DNA of 64,000 bases from Methylobacterium soli (GTDB taxonomy: Bacteria > Pseudomonadota > Alphaproteobacteria > Rhizobiales > Beijerinckiaceae). The stretch lies in the NCBI RefSeq assembly GCF_008806385.1, contig NZ_VZZK01000024.1, positions 1 through 64,000 of the forward strand. Direction: 5' to 3'. The first letter of the stretch is position 1. Every line of letters begins with the position of its first letter. The position numbers were made by a program, and so were the translations under genes. Positions 51,290 through 60,758 of this stretch are shown piece after piece. The notes beneath the pieces were generated by a model. The model was not told the DNA's origin, did not search any database, and saw only the letters and a list, made by a program, of their open reading frames with translations.

Positions 51290-51775
51290 ATGGGCGAGCC
51301 GGCCTCCGCCCGCAGCGTCCCCGAGACCCGCGCGGCCTATCCGCGCCACGTCGCCCTCGGCACGCGCTGGGGCGACAACGACGTCTACGGCCACGTCAAC
51401 AACGTAGTCTATTACGCGTTCTTCGACACCGCCGTGAACGGCTGCCTGATCGCGGCGGGCGTCCTCGACATCGCGGCGAGCCCCGTCATCGGCCTCGTGG
51501 TCGAGACCGGCTGCCGCTACTTCGCGTCGATCGCCTTCCCGGACCGGGTCACCGCGGGGATCCGGGTCGCCCATCTCGGCCGCTCCAGCGTGCGCTACGA
51601 GATCGGCCTGTTTCGCGGCGACGACGACGCGGCCGCCGCGCAGGGCCATTTCGTGCACGTCTATGTCGACCGCGCGAGCCGCCGCCCCGTCGCCCTGCCG
51701 GAGCCGCTGCGGCAGGTGCTCGCCGGCATGGTGCAGGCCCGCGCTCCGGAGCGCCCGCCGCCGGACCCACGGTGA
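51290..51775 (+). CDS. acyl-CoA thioesterase (hot-dog fold, YbgC/FcbC-like)
   Basis: A 161-residue thioesterase. The active-site motif is TRWGDNDVYGHVNNVVYYAFF, with the catalytic Asp. Relatives hydrolyse short-chain or hydroxybenzoyl-CoA esters. It is three bases from the dGTPase gene and probably co-transcribed. Its stop codon lies within the first unit of a 14-bp repeat array. Confidence 0.9.
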   Translation: MGEPASARSVPETRAAYPRHVALGTRWGDNDVYGHVNNVVYYAFFDTAVNGCLIAAGVLDIAASPVIGLVVETGCRYFASIAFPDRVTAGIRVAHLGRSSVRYEIGLFRGDDDAAAAQGHFVHVYVDRASRRPVALPEPLRQVLAGMVQARAPERPPPDPR

Positions 51776-51834
51776 CAGCCCCACGGTGACAGCCCCGCGG
51801 TGACCGGCCTGCGGTGACCGGCCTGCGGTGACAC
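51768..51834. repeat. 14-15-bp tandem repeat overlapping a stop codon
   Basis: Two perfect copies of CACGGTGACAGCCC (51768-51795), then degenerate copies CGCGGTGACCGGCCT. The first copy contains the TGA that ends the thioesterase gene, and later copies repeat it. Confidence 0.75.
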
Positions 51835-51955
51835 TTGGAGCCGCACTTGCTATGCCGCCGCCCTTGAACAGCCCGGCCGCCGATGGCCGGCTTCCGCGCG
51901 GCGCCTGCGCGGGAGGTCCGCCCGGTCGCTGAGCCCCTGACAGCCGGTCCGCCCC

Positions 51956-53716
51956 ATGAACATCTTCGCCATCTTCGAGGCCCGCGTCCGCGAAGCCCTG
52001 GAGAGCCTCGTCCGCTCAGGGACCCTGCCGGCCGGGCTCGACCTGTCCCGCGTGGTGGTGGAGCCGCCGCGCGATCCCGCCCACGGGGACCTCGCCACCA
52101 ACGCCGCCCTGGTCCTGGCCAAGGAGGCGAAGGCGAACCCGAAGGCGCTCGGCGAGGCACTGGCGGCGGAGCTGCGCACCGATTCCCGCATCACCGAGGC
52201 GAGCGTGGCCGGGCCGGGCTTCATCAACCTGCGCCTCGATCCGGCGATCTTCCACGAGGTCGTGCGGGCGGTCCTGGCCGATCCCGCCGCCTACGGGCGG
52301 GCCCGGATGCCGGGGGGCAAGGTCAATATCGAGTACGTCTCGGCCAACCCCACGGGGCCGATGCATGTGGGCCACGGCCGGGGCGCGGTGTTCGGCGACG
52401 CGCTGGCGAACCTCCTCGCGGCAGCCGGCCGCGACGTCACGCGCGAGTACTATATCAACGACGCGGGCGCGCAGGTCGACGTGCTCGCCCGCTCGGCGCA
52501 TCTGCGCTACCGCGAGGCGCTCGGCGAGCCGGTCGGGCCGGTGCCGGAGGGGCTCTATCCGGGCGATTACCTGAAGCCCGTGGGCGAGGCTTTGGCGCGC
52601 GCGCATGGGCGCGCCCTCATCGACCAGCCGGAGGCGGCGTGGCTGCCGCAGGTGCGCGCGACCGCCATCGCCATGATGATGGACCTGATTCGGGAGGATC
52701 TGGCGGCGCTCGGCATCCACCACGACGTCTTCTTCTCCGAGGCCACCCTGCACGGGACCGGCCCGGGCTCGGTGGCAGCGCTTCTCGCCGACCTGCGCGC
52801 GCGCGACCTCGTCTACGAGGGCCGCCTGCCGCCCCCCAAGGGTCAGGTGCCGGAGGATTGGGAGGACCGGGAGCAGACCCTGTTCCGCACCAAGGATTTC
52901 GGCGACGACACCGACCGGCCGCTCCTGAAGTCGGACGGCTCCTACACCTATTTCGCCTCCGACATCGCCTATCACCGGGACAAGTTCCTGCGCGGCGCCA
53001 CCGACCTGATCGACGTGCTCGGCGCCGACCATGGCGGCTACGTCAAGCGCATGCAGGCGGCCGTGAAGGCGGTGACGGCCGGGGAGGCCACCCTGGACGT
53101 CAAGCTCTGCCAGCTGGTGCGGCTGCTGCGCGCGGGCGAGCCCGTGAAGATGTCGAAGCGCGCGGGCGAGTTCATCACCCTGCGGGAGGTCATCGACGAG
53201 GTCGGGCGCGACGCGATCCGCTTCATGATGCTGTTTCGCAAGAACGACGCGACCCTCGATTTCGATCTCGCCAAGGTCGTGGAGCAATCCAAGGACAACC
53301 CCGTTTTCTACGTGCAATACGCACATGCCCGCTGCCACTCGGTGTTCCGGCAGGCGCGGGAGGCGATGCCGGACGAGGATCTCTCGGCGGAAAGCCTCGC
53401 CCGAGACGCCGACCTCGCGCTGCTCGCCGATTCGGGGGAGGTGGAGATGATGCGGCTGATCGCCCAGGTGCCGCGGGTGCTGGAAGCCGCCGCCGGCGCG
53501 CACGAGCCGCACCGCCTCGCCTTCCACCTCTACGAAGTCGCAAGTGCTCTTCATAGTTTCTGGAATAAGGGCAAAGACTTGCCGCAATTACGGTTTGTTA
53601 ATCCAACCGACCGAAAGTCCACACGGGCGCGGCTGGCCCTCGTCGAGGCTCTCAAGGGCACTCTCGCCTCCGGCCTCGCGATCCTGGGTGTCACCGCGCC
53701 GGCCGAAATGCGGTGA
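51956..53716 (+). CDS. argS: arginyl-tRNA synthetase
   Basis: Charges tRNA-Arg. The N-terminal add-1 domain (residues about 1-100) is followed by the HIGH-type motif PTGPMHVGHGRGAVFGDALA, the catalytic core, and the KMSK-like VKMSKRAGEFITL. The C-terminal anticodon-binding domain ends EMR. Length (586 aa) is normal for the family. A patch from about 53530 to 53600 is A+T-richer than the rest. Followed by the SPOR gene 30 bases downstream. Confidence 0.96.
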   Translation: MNIFAIFEARVREALESLVRSGTLPAGLDLSRVVVEPPRDPAHGDLATNAALVLAKEAKANPKALGEALAAELRTDSRITEASVAGPGFINLRLDPAIFHEVVRAVLADPAAYGRARMPGGKVNIEYVSANPTGPMHVGHGRGAVFGDALANLLAAAGRDVTREYYINDAGAQVDVLARSAHLRYREALGEPVGPVPEGLYPGDYLKPVGEALARAHGRALIDQPEAAWLPQVRATAIAMMMDLIREDLAALGIHHDVFFSEATLHGTGPGSVAALLADLRARDLVYEGRLPPPKGQVPEDWEDREQTLFRTKDFGDDTDRPLLKSDGSYTYFASDIAYHRDKFLRGATDLIDVLGADHGGYVKRMQAAVKAVTAGEATLDVKLCQLVRLLRAGEPVKMSKRAGEFITLREVIDEVGRDAIRFMMLFRKNDATLDFDLAKVVEQSKDNPVFYVQYAHARCHSVFRQAREAMPDEDLSAESLARDADLALLADSGEVEMMRLIAQVPRVLEAAAGAHEPHRLAFHLYEVASALHSFWNKGKDLPQLRFVNPTDRKSTRARLALVEALKGTLASGLAILGVTAPAEMR

Positions 53717-53746
53717 GGTGAATCGGCGTGATATGAGGATGCTGAC

Positions 53747-55204
53747 ATGACGAACGCGTCGCGCGCGACAGTCGACTTCGAAGCCTTCGCACGCGAGCTT
53801 CAGCAGCCTCACCCGCAGCCGGGCGCGGGGCCGCGGTCGCAGGGCGCGTCCCCGAAGGCCGACGGCCAGAAGCCCGACCCCCTCGCCGAGCTCGCCCGCA
53901 TCGTCGGCCAGGACGATCCCTTCCGGGCCCTGCTGGAGGCCCGCGACGGCCGCCGCGGCGGCGAGCAGCGCCGGATCGAGCCGAGCTTCTCGGCCGAATC
54001 ATCGGACCACGACGCGAACCAGCCCCAGGCCGTCTATGGCGGTCATCAGGGCCAAGCCGCCCATGGCGGCCATCAGGGTCAAGCCGGCTACGGGGCGAAC
54101 CCCGCCGATGCCTTCGACCAGTATCTCGCCTCCGTCGAGCGCGGATTCCCGAACGAGGCCGCTGAGGACGAAGCCGCGCCGGCGCCCGAGGCGTTCCAGG
54201 GCCGCGGCCTGAAGCGTGCGGGCCAGCGCCGGCGCCTCGTCTCGGTCGGTGCCGGGCTCGCGGTCGTGACCGTCGCGGTCACGGGGGCGCTCACCTGGCG
54301 CAGCCTGCATGCGGGCCATGCGGGCGGCGGCGTGCCGGTCATCCAGGCCGACACCTCGCCCCTCAAGATCGCGCCGAAGACGGCCGACGGCGTCGAGATC
54401 CCCGATCAGAACAAGCAGATCTACGAGCCCAAGGCCAAGGACGGCCAGATCCGCATCGTCAACCGCGAGGAGCAGCCCCTCGACGTGGCCCAGGCCGCCC
54501 GCTCGGCGCAAGGGGCCGATGCCGGCACGGGCGCGTCCCCGGGCAGCGTCACGCCGGGCGGCAGCACCCCGCAGGGCGGATTGTCCGATGCCTTCGGCGA
54601 GCCGCGCCGGGTGCGCACCGTCTCGGTAAAGCCCGACACGCCGCCCCCCGCGCCGCAGCGCGAGGCCCAGGCCGAGACGGCCACGCCGTCGCCGATCCCG
54701 ACCATGACCATGCCGGGCGACGAGCCCGCCCCGCGCGCCCGCCCCGGCCGGCAGGCGGCGGCGGCGCTGCCGACGCCCGTGCCGACCCCGACCGCGCCCC
54801 CGCCCGCCGCGGAGGCGACCCCCGTGGCGGCGGCGCCGGCCCCGGTCCGCCCGAAGGCGCCCCAGCGGGTCGCTTCGGTGGCGCCGGACGCCGTCCTGCC
54901 GGTCGAGCCGCCGGCGACCACGTCGGCGACGACCTCGACCGCAGCGACCAGCCAGGCCGCAATCGGCGGATTCTCGGTCCAGCTCGGCGTGCGCACCAGC
55001 GAGCGCGACGCGCAGGTCGCGTTCAAGCAGATGCAGGCCAAGTACACCCAGCTCGCCGGCCAGCCGGAGCTGATCCGTCAGGCCGAGGTCAACGGGAAGA
55101 CCATCTTCCGCGTCCGCGTCGGGCCCCTCGGCAAGAACGAGGCGACGAGCCTGTGCACCCAGCTCCAGGGTGCCGGCGGCCAGTGCTTCGTGGCCAAGAA
55201 CTGA
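53747..55204 (+). CDS. SPOR-domain inner-membrane protein
   Basis: A 485-residue bitopic protein. The cytoplasmic part (about 1-160) is polar and holds a short repeat (GGHQGQAAHGGHQGQAGYG). One transmembrane helix lies about 163-185 (LVSVGAGLAVVTVAVTGALTW). A long Pro/Ala/Thr-rich periplasmic linker follows, then the SPOR domain at about 405-485 (GGFSVQLGVRTSERDAQVAF, FRVRVGPLGKNEATSLCTQL). SPOR domains bind glycan strands stripped of stem peptides and bring proteins to the division site. Neighbouring argS and nagZ are commonly next to it in this order. Confidence 0.9.
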   Translation: MTNASRATVDFEAFARELQQPHPQPGAGPRSQGASPKADGQKPDPLAELARIVGQDDPFRALLEARDGRRGGEQRRIEPSFSAESSDHDANQPQAVYGGHQGQAAHGGHQGQAGYGANPADAFDQYLASVERGFPNEAAEDEAAPAPEAFQGRGLKRAGQRRRLVSVGAGLAVVTVAVTGALTWRSLHAGHAGGGVPVIQADTSPLKIAPKTADGVEIPDQNKQIYEPKAKDGQIRIVNREEQPLDVAQAARSAQGADAGTGASPGSVTPGGSTPQGGLSDAFGEPRRVRTVSVKPDTPPPAPQREAQAETATPSPIPTMTMPGDEPAPRARPGRQAAAALPTPVPTPTAPPPAAEATPVAAAPAPVRPKAPQRVASVAPDAVLPVEPPATTSATTSTAATSQAAIGGFSVQLGVRTSERDAQVAFKQMQAKYTQLAGQPELIRQAEVNGKTIFRVRVGPLGKNEATSLCTQLQGAGGQCFVAKN

Positions 55205-55409
55205 GGGCGCGCCGGGATCTAGGATCGCGGGGTTTCGGGCCAAGGTTTCGGTCTAGGCCCCGGAGATCCCGCCGCATCCCGGATGCGACAGAAGCGGGCA
55301 GCCGGAGCGCCGCCCGGCGGTTCCTCCGGGTCCGGCCTTGCCGGCGCCGCGCGGCGGCCTGATCCTGCCCGCCTCCAGTGGTCTCTTCCCGCGCCGATGC
55401 GTTACGTCT

Positions 55410-55454
55410 CCGCCAAATATCCCTCCGCCAAACATCCCTCGGCCAAACCTCCTT
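55410..55454. repeat. 15-bp tandem repeat upstream of nagZ
   Basis: Three units: CCGCCAAATATCCCT, CCGCCAAACATCCCT and a more divergent CGGCCAAACCTCCTT. It lies in the leader between the SPOR gene and nagZ; an in-frame upstream start would translate it as SLRQTS-like repeats, which I regard as unlikely. Confidence 0.7.
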
Positions 55455-55494
55455 TGCCCAAGCGTCTCACCACCATGCCCGCGCGAGCCCCCCG

Positions 55495-56502
55495 ATGACC
55501 TCCCGTGCCCTGATCCTCGGTTGCGCCGGCCGGACCCTGTCCGCGGAGGAGGCCGCCTTCTTCCGCGACGCGCGGCCCTGGGGCTTCATCCTGTTCAAGC
55601 GCAACATCGGCACGCCCGAGGAGGTGCTGGCCCTGACGCAGGCCCTGCGCGCCACGATCGGGCGCGCCGACGCGCCGATCCTGATCGACCAGGAGGGCGG
55701 CCGGGTGCAGCGCATGGGCCCGCCCCATTGGCCGGCCTATCCGGCGGGCGGGCGCCTCGGACGCCTCAACGGCTCCGGGTCCGCGATGGCGTGGCTCGGC
55801 GCCCGGCTGATGGCGCATGACCTCGCGCATGTGGGCATCAACGTCGATTGCGCCCCCGTCCTCGACGTGCCGGTGGCGGGCGCACACAACATCATCGGCG
55901 ACCGCGCCTATGGCGACCGGCCCGAGACGGTGGCGGAACTCGGCCGCGCCGTGGCCGAAGGCCTGATGGCGGGCGGCGTCCTGCCGGTGATGAAGCACAT
56001 TCCCGGCCACGGCCGCGCCGCGGTCGACAGCCACCACGGCCTGCCGGTGGTCGAGGCCTCGCGCGAGGCGCTGGCGGCCCAGGATTTCCGGCCCTTCCGG
56101 GCGCTGGCCGACCTGCCGATGGCGATGAGCGCCCACGTGGTCTTCACCGGCCTCGATCCCGAGCGCCCGGTGACGCAGTCGCCTGTCGTGATCCGGGACA
56201 TCATCCGCGGCGCCATCGGCTTCGACGGCCTGCTGATGACGGACGACCTCTCGATGCACGCGCTCACCGGGCCGTTCCGGGCCCGGGCCGAGGCGGCCTT
56301 CACGGCCGGCATCGACGTGGCGCTCCATTGCAACGGCGAGGCGCAGGAGATGCGCGCCGTGGCCGAGGGCACCCCGGAGCTGGCGGGCGCGGCTTTGCGC
56401 CGGGCCGAGGCGGCGCTCGCCCGGATCGCGCCCGAATGCGCGGCCTTCGACGTGCGCGAGGCCCGGGCCCGGTTCGAGGCCGGCCTCTCGGCCGCCGCCT
56501 GA
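55495..56502 (+). CDS. nagZ: beta-N-acetylhexosaminidase (GH3)
   Basis: A 335-residue cytoplasmic enzyme of peptidoglycan recycling that removes GlcNAc from anhydromuropeptides. The substrate loop is LPVMKHIPGHGRAAVDSHHGL (catalytic His/Asp dyad) and the nucleophile is in LLMTDDLSMHAL. Also DQEGGRVQRM. ATG 55495 is favoured, since an upstream start at 55378 would translate the tandem-repeat leader. Confidence 0.94.
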   Translation: MTSRALILGCAGRTLSAEEAAFFRDARPWGFILFKRNIGTPEEVLALTQALRATIGRADAPILIDQEGGRVQRMGPPHWPAYPAGGRLGRLNGSGSAMAWLGARLMAHDLAHVGINVDCAPVLDVPVAGAHNIIGDRAYGDRPETVAELGRAVAEGLMAGGVLPVMKHIPGHGRAAVDSHHGLPVVEASREALAAQDFRPFRALADLPMAMSAHVVFTGLDPERPVTQSPVVIRDIIRGAIGFDGLLMTDDLSMHALTGPFRARAEAAFTAGIDVALHCNGEAQEMRAVAEGTPELAGAALRRAEAALARIAPECAAFDVREARARFEAGLSAAA

Positions 56503-56647
56503 GACCGAGCGACGCTGGGGCCGCAAACGGTTGGTGCCCAAGCCGATTCGTGCCTTGTGTTCGCGGGGTGCGATCCTTAGGTTCGCGCCAACCCGATCAC
56601 GCAGGACGGCGCCGCGCCCCCGTTAGGCCGCGGCGCAGGAGGTTGCC

Positions 56648-56929
56648 ATGGGCAGCATGAGTATCTGGCACTGGGTCATCGTCGCGGGCATCGTGATGCT
56701 GCTGTTCGGCCGCGGCAAGATCTCCGACCTGATGGGCGACGTGGCCAAGGGCATCAAGGCCTTCAAGAAGGGCATGGCGGACGACGAGACCCCGGCCCAG
56801 GCGCCGGTGCAGGCCCCGCCCGTCTCCGCCGCCGAACCAGTGCGCACCCTCCCGCATGCGGGCGAGCCGACCCCCGGCACCGCGATCCCGGCGAGCCACA
56901 TGCCGGCCGGCGACCGCAAGGCCGTCTGA
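56648..56929 (+). CDS. tatA: Sec-independent protein translocase subunit TatA
   Basis: A 93-residue pore-forming subunit. A short transmembrane helix (SIWHWVIVAGIVMLLFGRG), the FGRGKI hinge, and the amphipathic helix ISDLMGDVAKGIKAFKKGM are all present. The rest is an acidic and Pro/Ala-rich tail. GGAGG precedes the ATG. First of tatA-tatB-tatC. Confidence 0.95.
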   Translation: MGSMSIWHWVIVAGIVMLLFGRGKISDLMGDVAKGIKAFKKGMADDETPAQAPVQAPPVSAAEPVRTLPHAGEPTPGTAIPASHMPAGDRKAV

Positions 56930-57054
56930 AGCCCCCGCGAGGGCGCGTCGCCCGCGGCGCGCGCGTCGGGACCAGGAACCGCGGGCATCAGGGCCAGCGA
57001 GCCGCCGGGACACCCGCTCACCCGCGCGCTCGAGGCCGCAGGACCGTCGACGAC

Positions 57055-57525
57055 ATGCTGGACATGAGCTGGGGCGAGGTGATGCTGATCGGCGGCGTCG
57101 CCCTCATCGTCATCGGGCCGAAGGATCTGCCGAAGGCGCTGCGCACCGTCGGCCAGATCACCGGGAAGCTGCGCCGCATGGCGGGCGAGTTCCAGATGCA
57201 GTTCAACGAGGCGATCCGCGAGGCCGAGCTCGACGAGGTCCGCCGCGAGGTCGACGGCATCAAGCGCTCCGTGAGTTCGGGCGCGCCGAGCTTCAACCCG
57301 GTCCAGACCATCCGGGACGAGCTGAAGGGCGCCGTCGAGGCGCAGGAGGCTCAGAAGCCCAGTCCCCAGACGCTGGCCGACGCCACCGCCCAGCTCCGGG
57401 CCGAGACGGCCGGCAGCTACGACGTGCCGCGCCCGGCTGCGGCCCCCTCTGCCGCGCTCCCCTCCGCGGCCGATCCCCTCGCATCTCCCGCCACCGCGCC
57501 GGCCCAGCCGGCCCCGAACCCGTGA
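57055..57525 (+). CDS. tatB: Sec-independent protein translocase subunit TatB
   Basis: A 156-residue subunit of the Tat receptor complex. The transmembrane helix begins MLDMSWGEVMLIGGVALIVI with the Glu at position 8 typical of TatB, then GPKDLPKALRTVGQITGKLR and a long helical region. The tail is Pro/Ala-rich. Spaced 125 bases from tatA and four bases from tatC. Confidence 0.95.
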   Translation: MLDMSWGEVMLIGGVALIVIGPKDLPKALRTVGQITGKLRRMAGEFQMQFNEAIREAELDEVRREVDGIKRSVSSGAPSFNPVQTIRDELKGAVEAQEAQKPSPQTLADATAQLRAETAGSYDVPRPAAAPSAALPSAADPLASPATAPAQPAPNP

Positions 57526-57529
57526 CGCC

Positions 57530-58330
57530 ATGATCAACGAGGCGGACGACGCCGAGATCGAGGCCTCCCGGGCCCCCCTGCTCGAGCACCTGATCGAGCT
57601 GCGCGCGCGACTGATCAAGTCGCTCGCGGCCTTCGTGGTGATGTTCTTTGGGTGCTTCTTCTTCTCGCGCCAGATCTACAACGTGCTGGTCCACCCTTAC
57701 GTCTCGGTGGTGGGGGCGGAGAACGCCAAGCTGATCGCGACCCACTTCCTCGAACAGGTCTTCACCAACATCAAGCTCAGCGTGTTCGGGGCGGGCTTCC
57801 TCGCCTTCCCGGTGATCGCGACGCAGATCTACGCCTTCGTGGCGCCGGGCCTCTACCGCAACGAGCGCAAGGCCTTCCTGCCCTATCTCGTCGCCACGCC
57901 GATCTTCTTCATCCTGGGCGCCCTGGTGGTGTTCTTCCTGGCGATGCCGCTTCTGATCCAGTTCTCGGTCTCGCTGCAGCAGGTCGGGGTGGCGGGGGAG
58001 CCGACGATCGCGCTGCTGCCCAAGGTCGACGAGTACCTCTCACTGATCATGACGCTGATCTTCGCCTTCGGCATCGCCTTCCAGCTGCCCGTGATCCTGA
58101 CGCTGCTCGGCCAGATCGGGGTCATCGACTCGGCCTTCCTGCGCGAGAAGCGCCGCTACGCCATCGTGCTGGTCTTCGTGGCCGCCGCGATCCTGACGCC
58201 GCCCGACGTGATCTCGCAGCTCTCGCTCGCGGTGCCGATGCTCCTCCTCTACGAGGCCTCGATCTTCTCGGTCGCCCGCGTCGAGAAGCTGCGCGCGGCC
58301 CGGCGTCTCGCCGAGGGGCTCGACCCGTAG
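57530..58330 (+). CDS. tatC: Sec-independent protein translocase subunit TatC
   Basis: A 266-residue six-helix receptor subunit that reads twin-arginine signals. The N-terminal APLLEHLIELRARLIKSLAA, the conserved FVAPGLYRNERKAFLPYLVA, and VVFFLAMPLLIQF followed by IMTLIFAFGIAFQLPVILTL are characteristic. It begins four bases after tatB. It is followed by serS after 203 bases. Confidence 0.96.
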   Translation: MINEADDAEIEASRAPLLEHLIELRARLIKSLAAFVVMFFGCFFFSRQIYNVLVHPYVSVVGAENAKLIATHFLEQVFTNIKLSVFGAGFLAFPVIATQIYAFVAPGLYRNERKAFLPYLVATPIFFILGALVVFFLAMPLLIQFSVSLQQVGVAGEPTIALLPKVDEYLSLIMTLIFAFGIAFQLPVILTLLGQIGVIDSAFLREKRRYAIVLVFVAAAILTPPDVISQLSLAVPMLLLYEASIFSVARVEKLRAARRLAEGLDP

Positions 58331-58533
58331 GGGCGCGTTGCCCGTCCGGGCTCGCGGAGCGCCCAGCAGCGGACCGGCATGGACAAGGCGCCGGCCTTCT
58401 CGACGGGATCGGGTGGCCACCTGCCGAAAACGGGGTCCGGAGCGACCGCGGATCGAGGGTGTGGGATGCGCCCGCCCTTGTCCGGCCGTCCGCGATGCTG
58501 CAAAGCGTCCACGCCCCGCATCCGAGCCGCACC

Positions 58534-59874
58534 ATGCACGACATCCGCGCCATCCGCGACAATCCGGCCGCCTTCGATCTCGACCTGCAGCGGCGCGGCC
58601 TCGCGCCGCTCTCGGGCGAGCTCCTCGCGCTGGACGACGCCCGCAAGGCCGCGGTCTCGGCCGCGCAGGCCAACCAGGAGCGGCGCAACGCGCTCGCCAA
58701 GGAGATCGGCGCCGCCAAGAAGGCGAAGGATGAGGCGCGGGCGCGGGAATTCATGGAAGAGGTCGCGCGCCTCAAGGCCGAGGCGCCCGAGCTTGAGACC
58801 CAGCAGGGCGAGGCGGCAAAAATCCTCGACGCGCGCCTCGCCGCGATCCCGAACCGCCCGAACCCGGACGTGCCCGAGGGCGCGGACGAGCACGGCAATG
58901 TCGAGTACCGCCGCTTCGAGCCGACCCATCCCTGGCTCGAGAAGGGCCGCCAGCATTTCGAGATCGGCGAGGCCTCGGGCCTCATGGATTTCGAGGCGGC
59001 GGCCCGGCTCTCGGGCTCCCGCTTCGTGGTGCTCAAGGGCCAGCTCGCCCGGCTGGAACGGGCACTCGGCCAGTTCATGCTCGACCTGCACACGAGCGAG
59101 CACGGCTATACCGAGGTGGCGCCCCCGATCCTGGTGCGCGACGAGGCGATGTTCGGCACGGCGCAATTGCCGAAATTCCGCGACGACCAGTTCGCCGCAG
59201 GCGACGGCTACTGGCTGATTCCCACGGCGGAAGTGCCGCTGACCAACCTCGTGCGCGAGGCGATCCTCGCCGAGGACGAATTGCCCCTGCGCTTCACCGC
59301 GCTCACGCCCTGCTTCCGGGCGGAAGCGGGGGCGGCGGGGCGCGACACCCGCGGCATGCTGCGCCAGCACCAGTTCAACAAGGTCGAGCTCGTCTCGATC
59401 ACGGCGCCCGAGAAATCCGCCGAGGAGCACGAGCGCATGCTCGCCTGCGCGGAGGCGGTGCTGAAGGCCCTCGAACTGCCCTTCCGGGTGATGACCCTCT
59501 GCACCGGCGACATGGGATTTGCCTCGCAGAAGACCTACGACATCGAGGTCTGGATGCCCGGCCAGGAAACCTATCGCGAGATCTCGTCCTGCTCGGTCTG
59601 CGGCGATTTCCAGGCGCGGCGCATGAACGCGCGCTTCCGCCCGAAGGAGGGCAAGGGCGTGCAGTTCGTGCACACCCTCAACGGCTCGGGCGTGGCGGTG
59701 GGCCGGGCGCTCATCGCCGTCATGGAAAATTACCAGAACCCGGACGGCAGCGTCACGATCCCGTCCGCGCTGCAGCCCTACATGGGCGGCCTCACCCGGA
59801 TCGAGGCGCCTGCGGCCAAGGATGCGGCCAAGGATCCGGCCAAGGACGCAGCGAAGGAAGGAACGAAGAGCTGA
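58534..59874 (+). CDS. serS: seryl-tRNA synthetase with a Lys/Ala-rich C-terminal tail
   Basis: Charges tRNA-Ser and tRNA-Sec. The N-terminal coiled-coil arm (residues about 1-110; VSAAQANQERRNALAKEIGA) is followed by the class II core with TAEVPLTNLVREAIL, FRAEAGAAGRDTRGMLRQHQ and the EISSCSVCGDFQARRM motif 3 region. After GLTRIEAP the protein has an extra tail of alternating AAKD units (about residues 427-446), beyond the usual end. The stop overlaps the surE start. Confidence 0.95.
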   Translation: MHDIRAIRDNPAAFDLDLQRRGLAPLSGELLALDDARKAAVSAAQANQERRNALAKEIGAAKKAKDEARAREFMEEVARLKAEAPELETQQGEAAKILDARLAAIPNRPNPDVPEGADEHGNVEYRRFEPTHPWLEKGRQHFEIGEASGLMDFEAAARLSGSRFVVLKGQLARLERALGQFMLDLHTSEHGYTEVAPPILVRDEAMFGTAQLPKFRDDQFAAGDGYWLIPTAEVPLTNLVREAILAEDELPLRFTALTPCFRAEAGAAGRDTRGMLRQHQFNKVELVSITAPEKSAEEHERMLACAEAVLKALELPFRVMTLCTGDMGFASQKTYDIEVWMPGQETYREISSCSVCGDFQARRMNARFRPKEGKGVQFVHTLNGSGVAVGRALIAVMENYQNPDGSVTIPSALQPYMGGLTRIEAPAAKDAAKDPAKDAAKEGTKS

Positions 59875-60638
59875 TGCGCATTCTCGTCACCAACGACGAC
59901 GGCATCCACGCCCCGGGGCTGGAGACGCTGGAGACCATTGCCCGCGCGATCTCGGACGACGTCTGGGTGGTGGCGCCGGAGACCGACCAGTCCGGCGTCT
60001 CCCACTCGCTCTCCCTCAACGACCCGCTGCGCCTGCGCCAGGTCTCCGAGAAGCGCTTCGCCGTGAAGGGCACGCCGTCCGATTGCGTGATCATGGGGGT
60101 GCGCCACATCCTCAAGGAGCACGGGCCGGACCTGGTCCTGTCGGGGGTCAATCGCGGCCAGAACGTCGCCGAGGACGTCACCTATTCGGGCACCATCGCG
60201 GGGGCGATGGAGGGCACCATCCTCAACGTGAAGTCGATCGCGCTGAGCCAGGCCTACGGGCCGGGCGGGCGCAGCGGCATCAAGTGGCACTGCGCCGCCC
60301 ATCATGGGCCGAAGGTCATCGCCAGGATCCTGGAGACCGGCATCGAGCCCGGCATCCTCGTCAACGTGAACTTCCCCGATTGCGAGCCCGACGCGGTTTT
60401 GGGCACCGCGATCACCGCGCAGGGCCAGCGCAACCAGGCGCTGCTTGCCATCGATGCCCGGCAGGACGGGCGCGGCAACCCGTATTTCTGGCTCGCCTTC
60501 GCCAAGGCCCGGTTCGAGCCGGGCCACGGCACCGACCTGAAGGCGATCGCGGAGAACCGCATCTCGGTGACGCCCCTGCGCCTCGACCTCACGGACGAGC
60601 CGACGCTCACCCGCTTCGCGCAGGCCTTCGCCGAGTGA
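59874..60638 (+). CDS. surE: 5'/3'-nucleotidase SurE
   Basis: A 254-residue phosphatase for nucleoside monophosphates. Metal motif ILVTNDDGIHAPGLETLE, with the SGVNRGQNVAEDVTYSGTIA loop and the GTPSDCVIMGVRHIL stretch. It starts within the serS stop (TGATG). The serS-surE-pcm-nlpD order is widely conserved in alphaproteobacteria. Confidence 0.95.
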   Translation: MRILVTNDDGIHAPGLETLETIARAISDDVWVVAPETDQSGVSHSLSLNDPLRLRQVSEKRFAVKGTPSDCVIMGVRHILKEHGPDLVLSGVNRGQNVAEDVTYSGTIAGAMEGTILNVKSIALSQAYGPGGRSGIKWHCAAHHGPKVIARILETGIEPGILVNVNFPDCEPDAVLGTAITAQGQRNQALLAIDARQDGRGNPYFWLAFAKARFEPGHGTDLKAIAENRISVTPLRLDLTDEPTLTRFAQAFAE

Positions 60639-60758
60639 GGCGCCCGGCCCGCGCGAACGGGCGCCCGCTGACCCCTTAAGCCTTCGCGGCCCCCGCGGCC
60701 GGCCGCGCCCGCGCGCCGGCCCTGGCTTCGCCGGGCGCATCCGTGCGAGCGTGACGCC

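Noticed and set aside
55378..55494. N-terminal extension of NagZ with LRQTS-type repeats
   Set aside because: The repeats are a DNA tandem array in the leader. GH3 homology begins right after ATG 55495.
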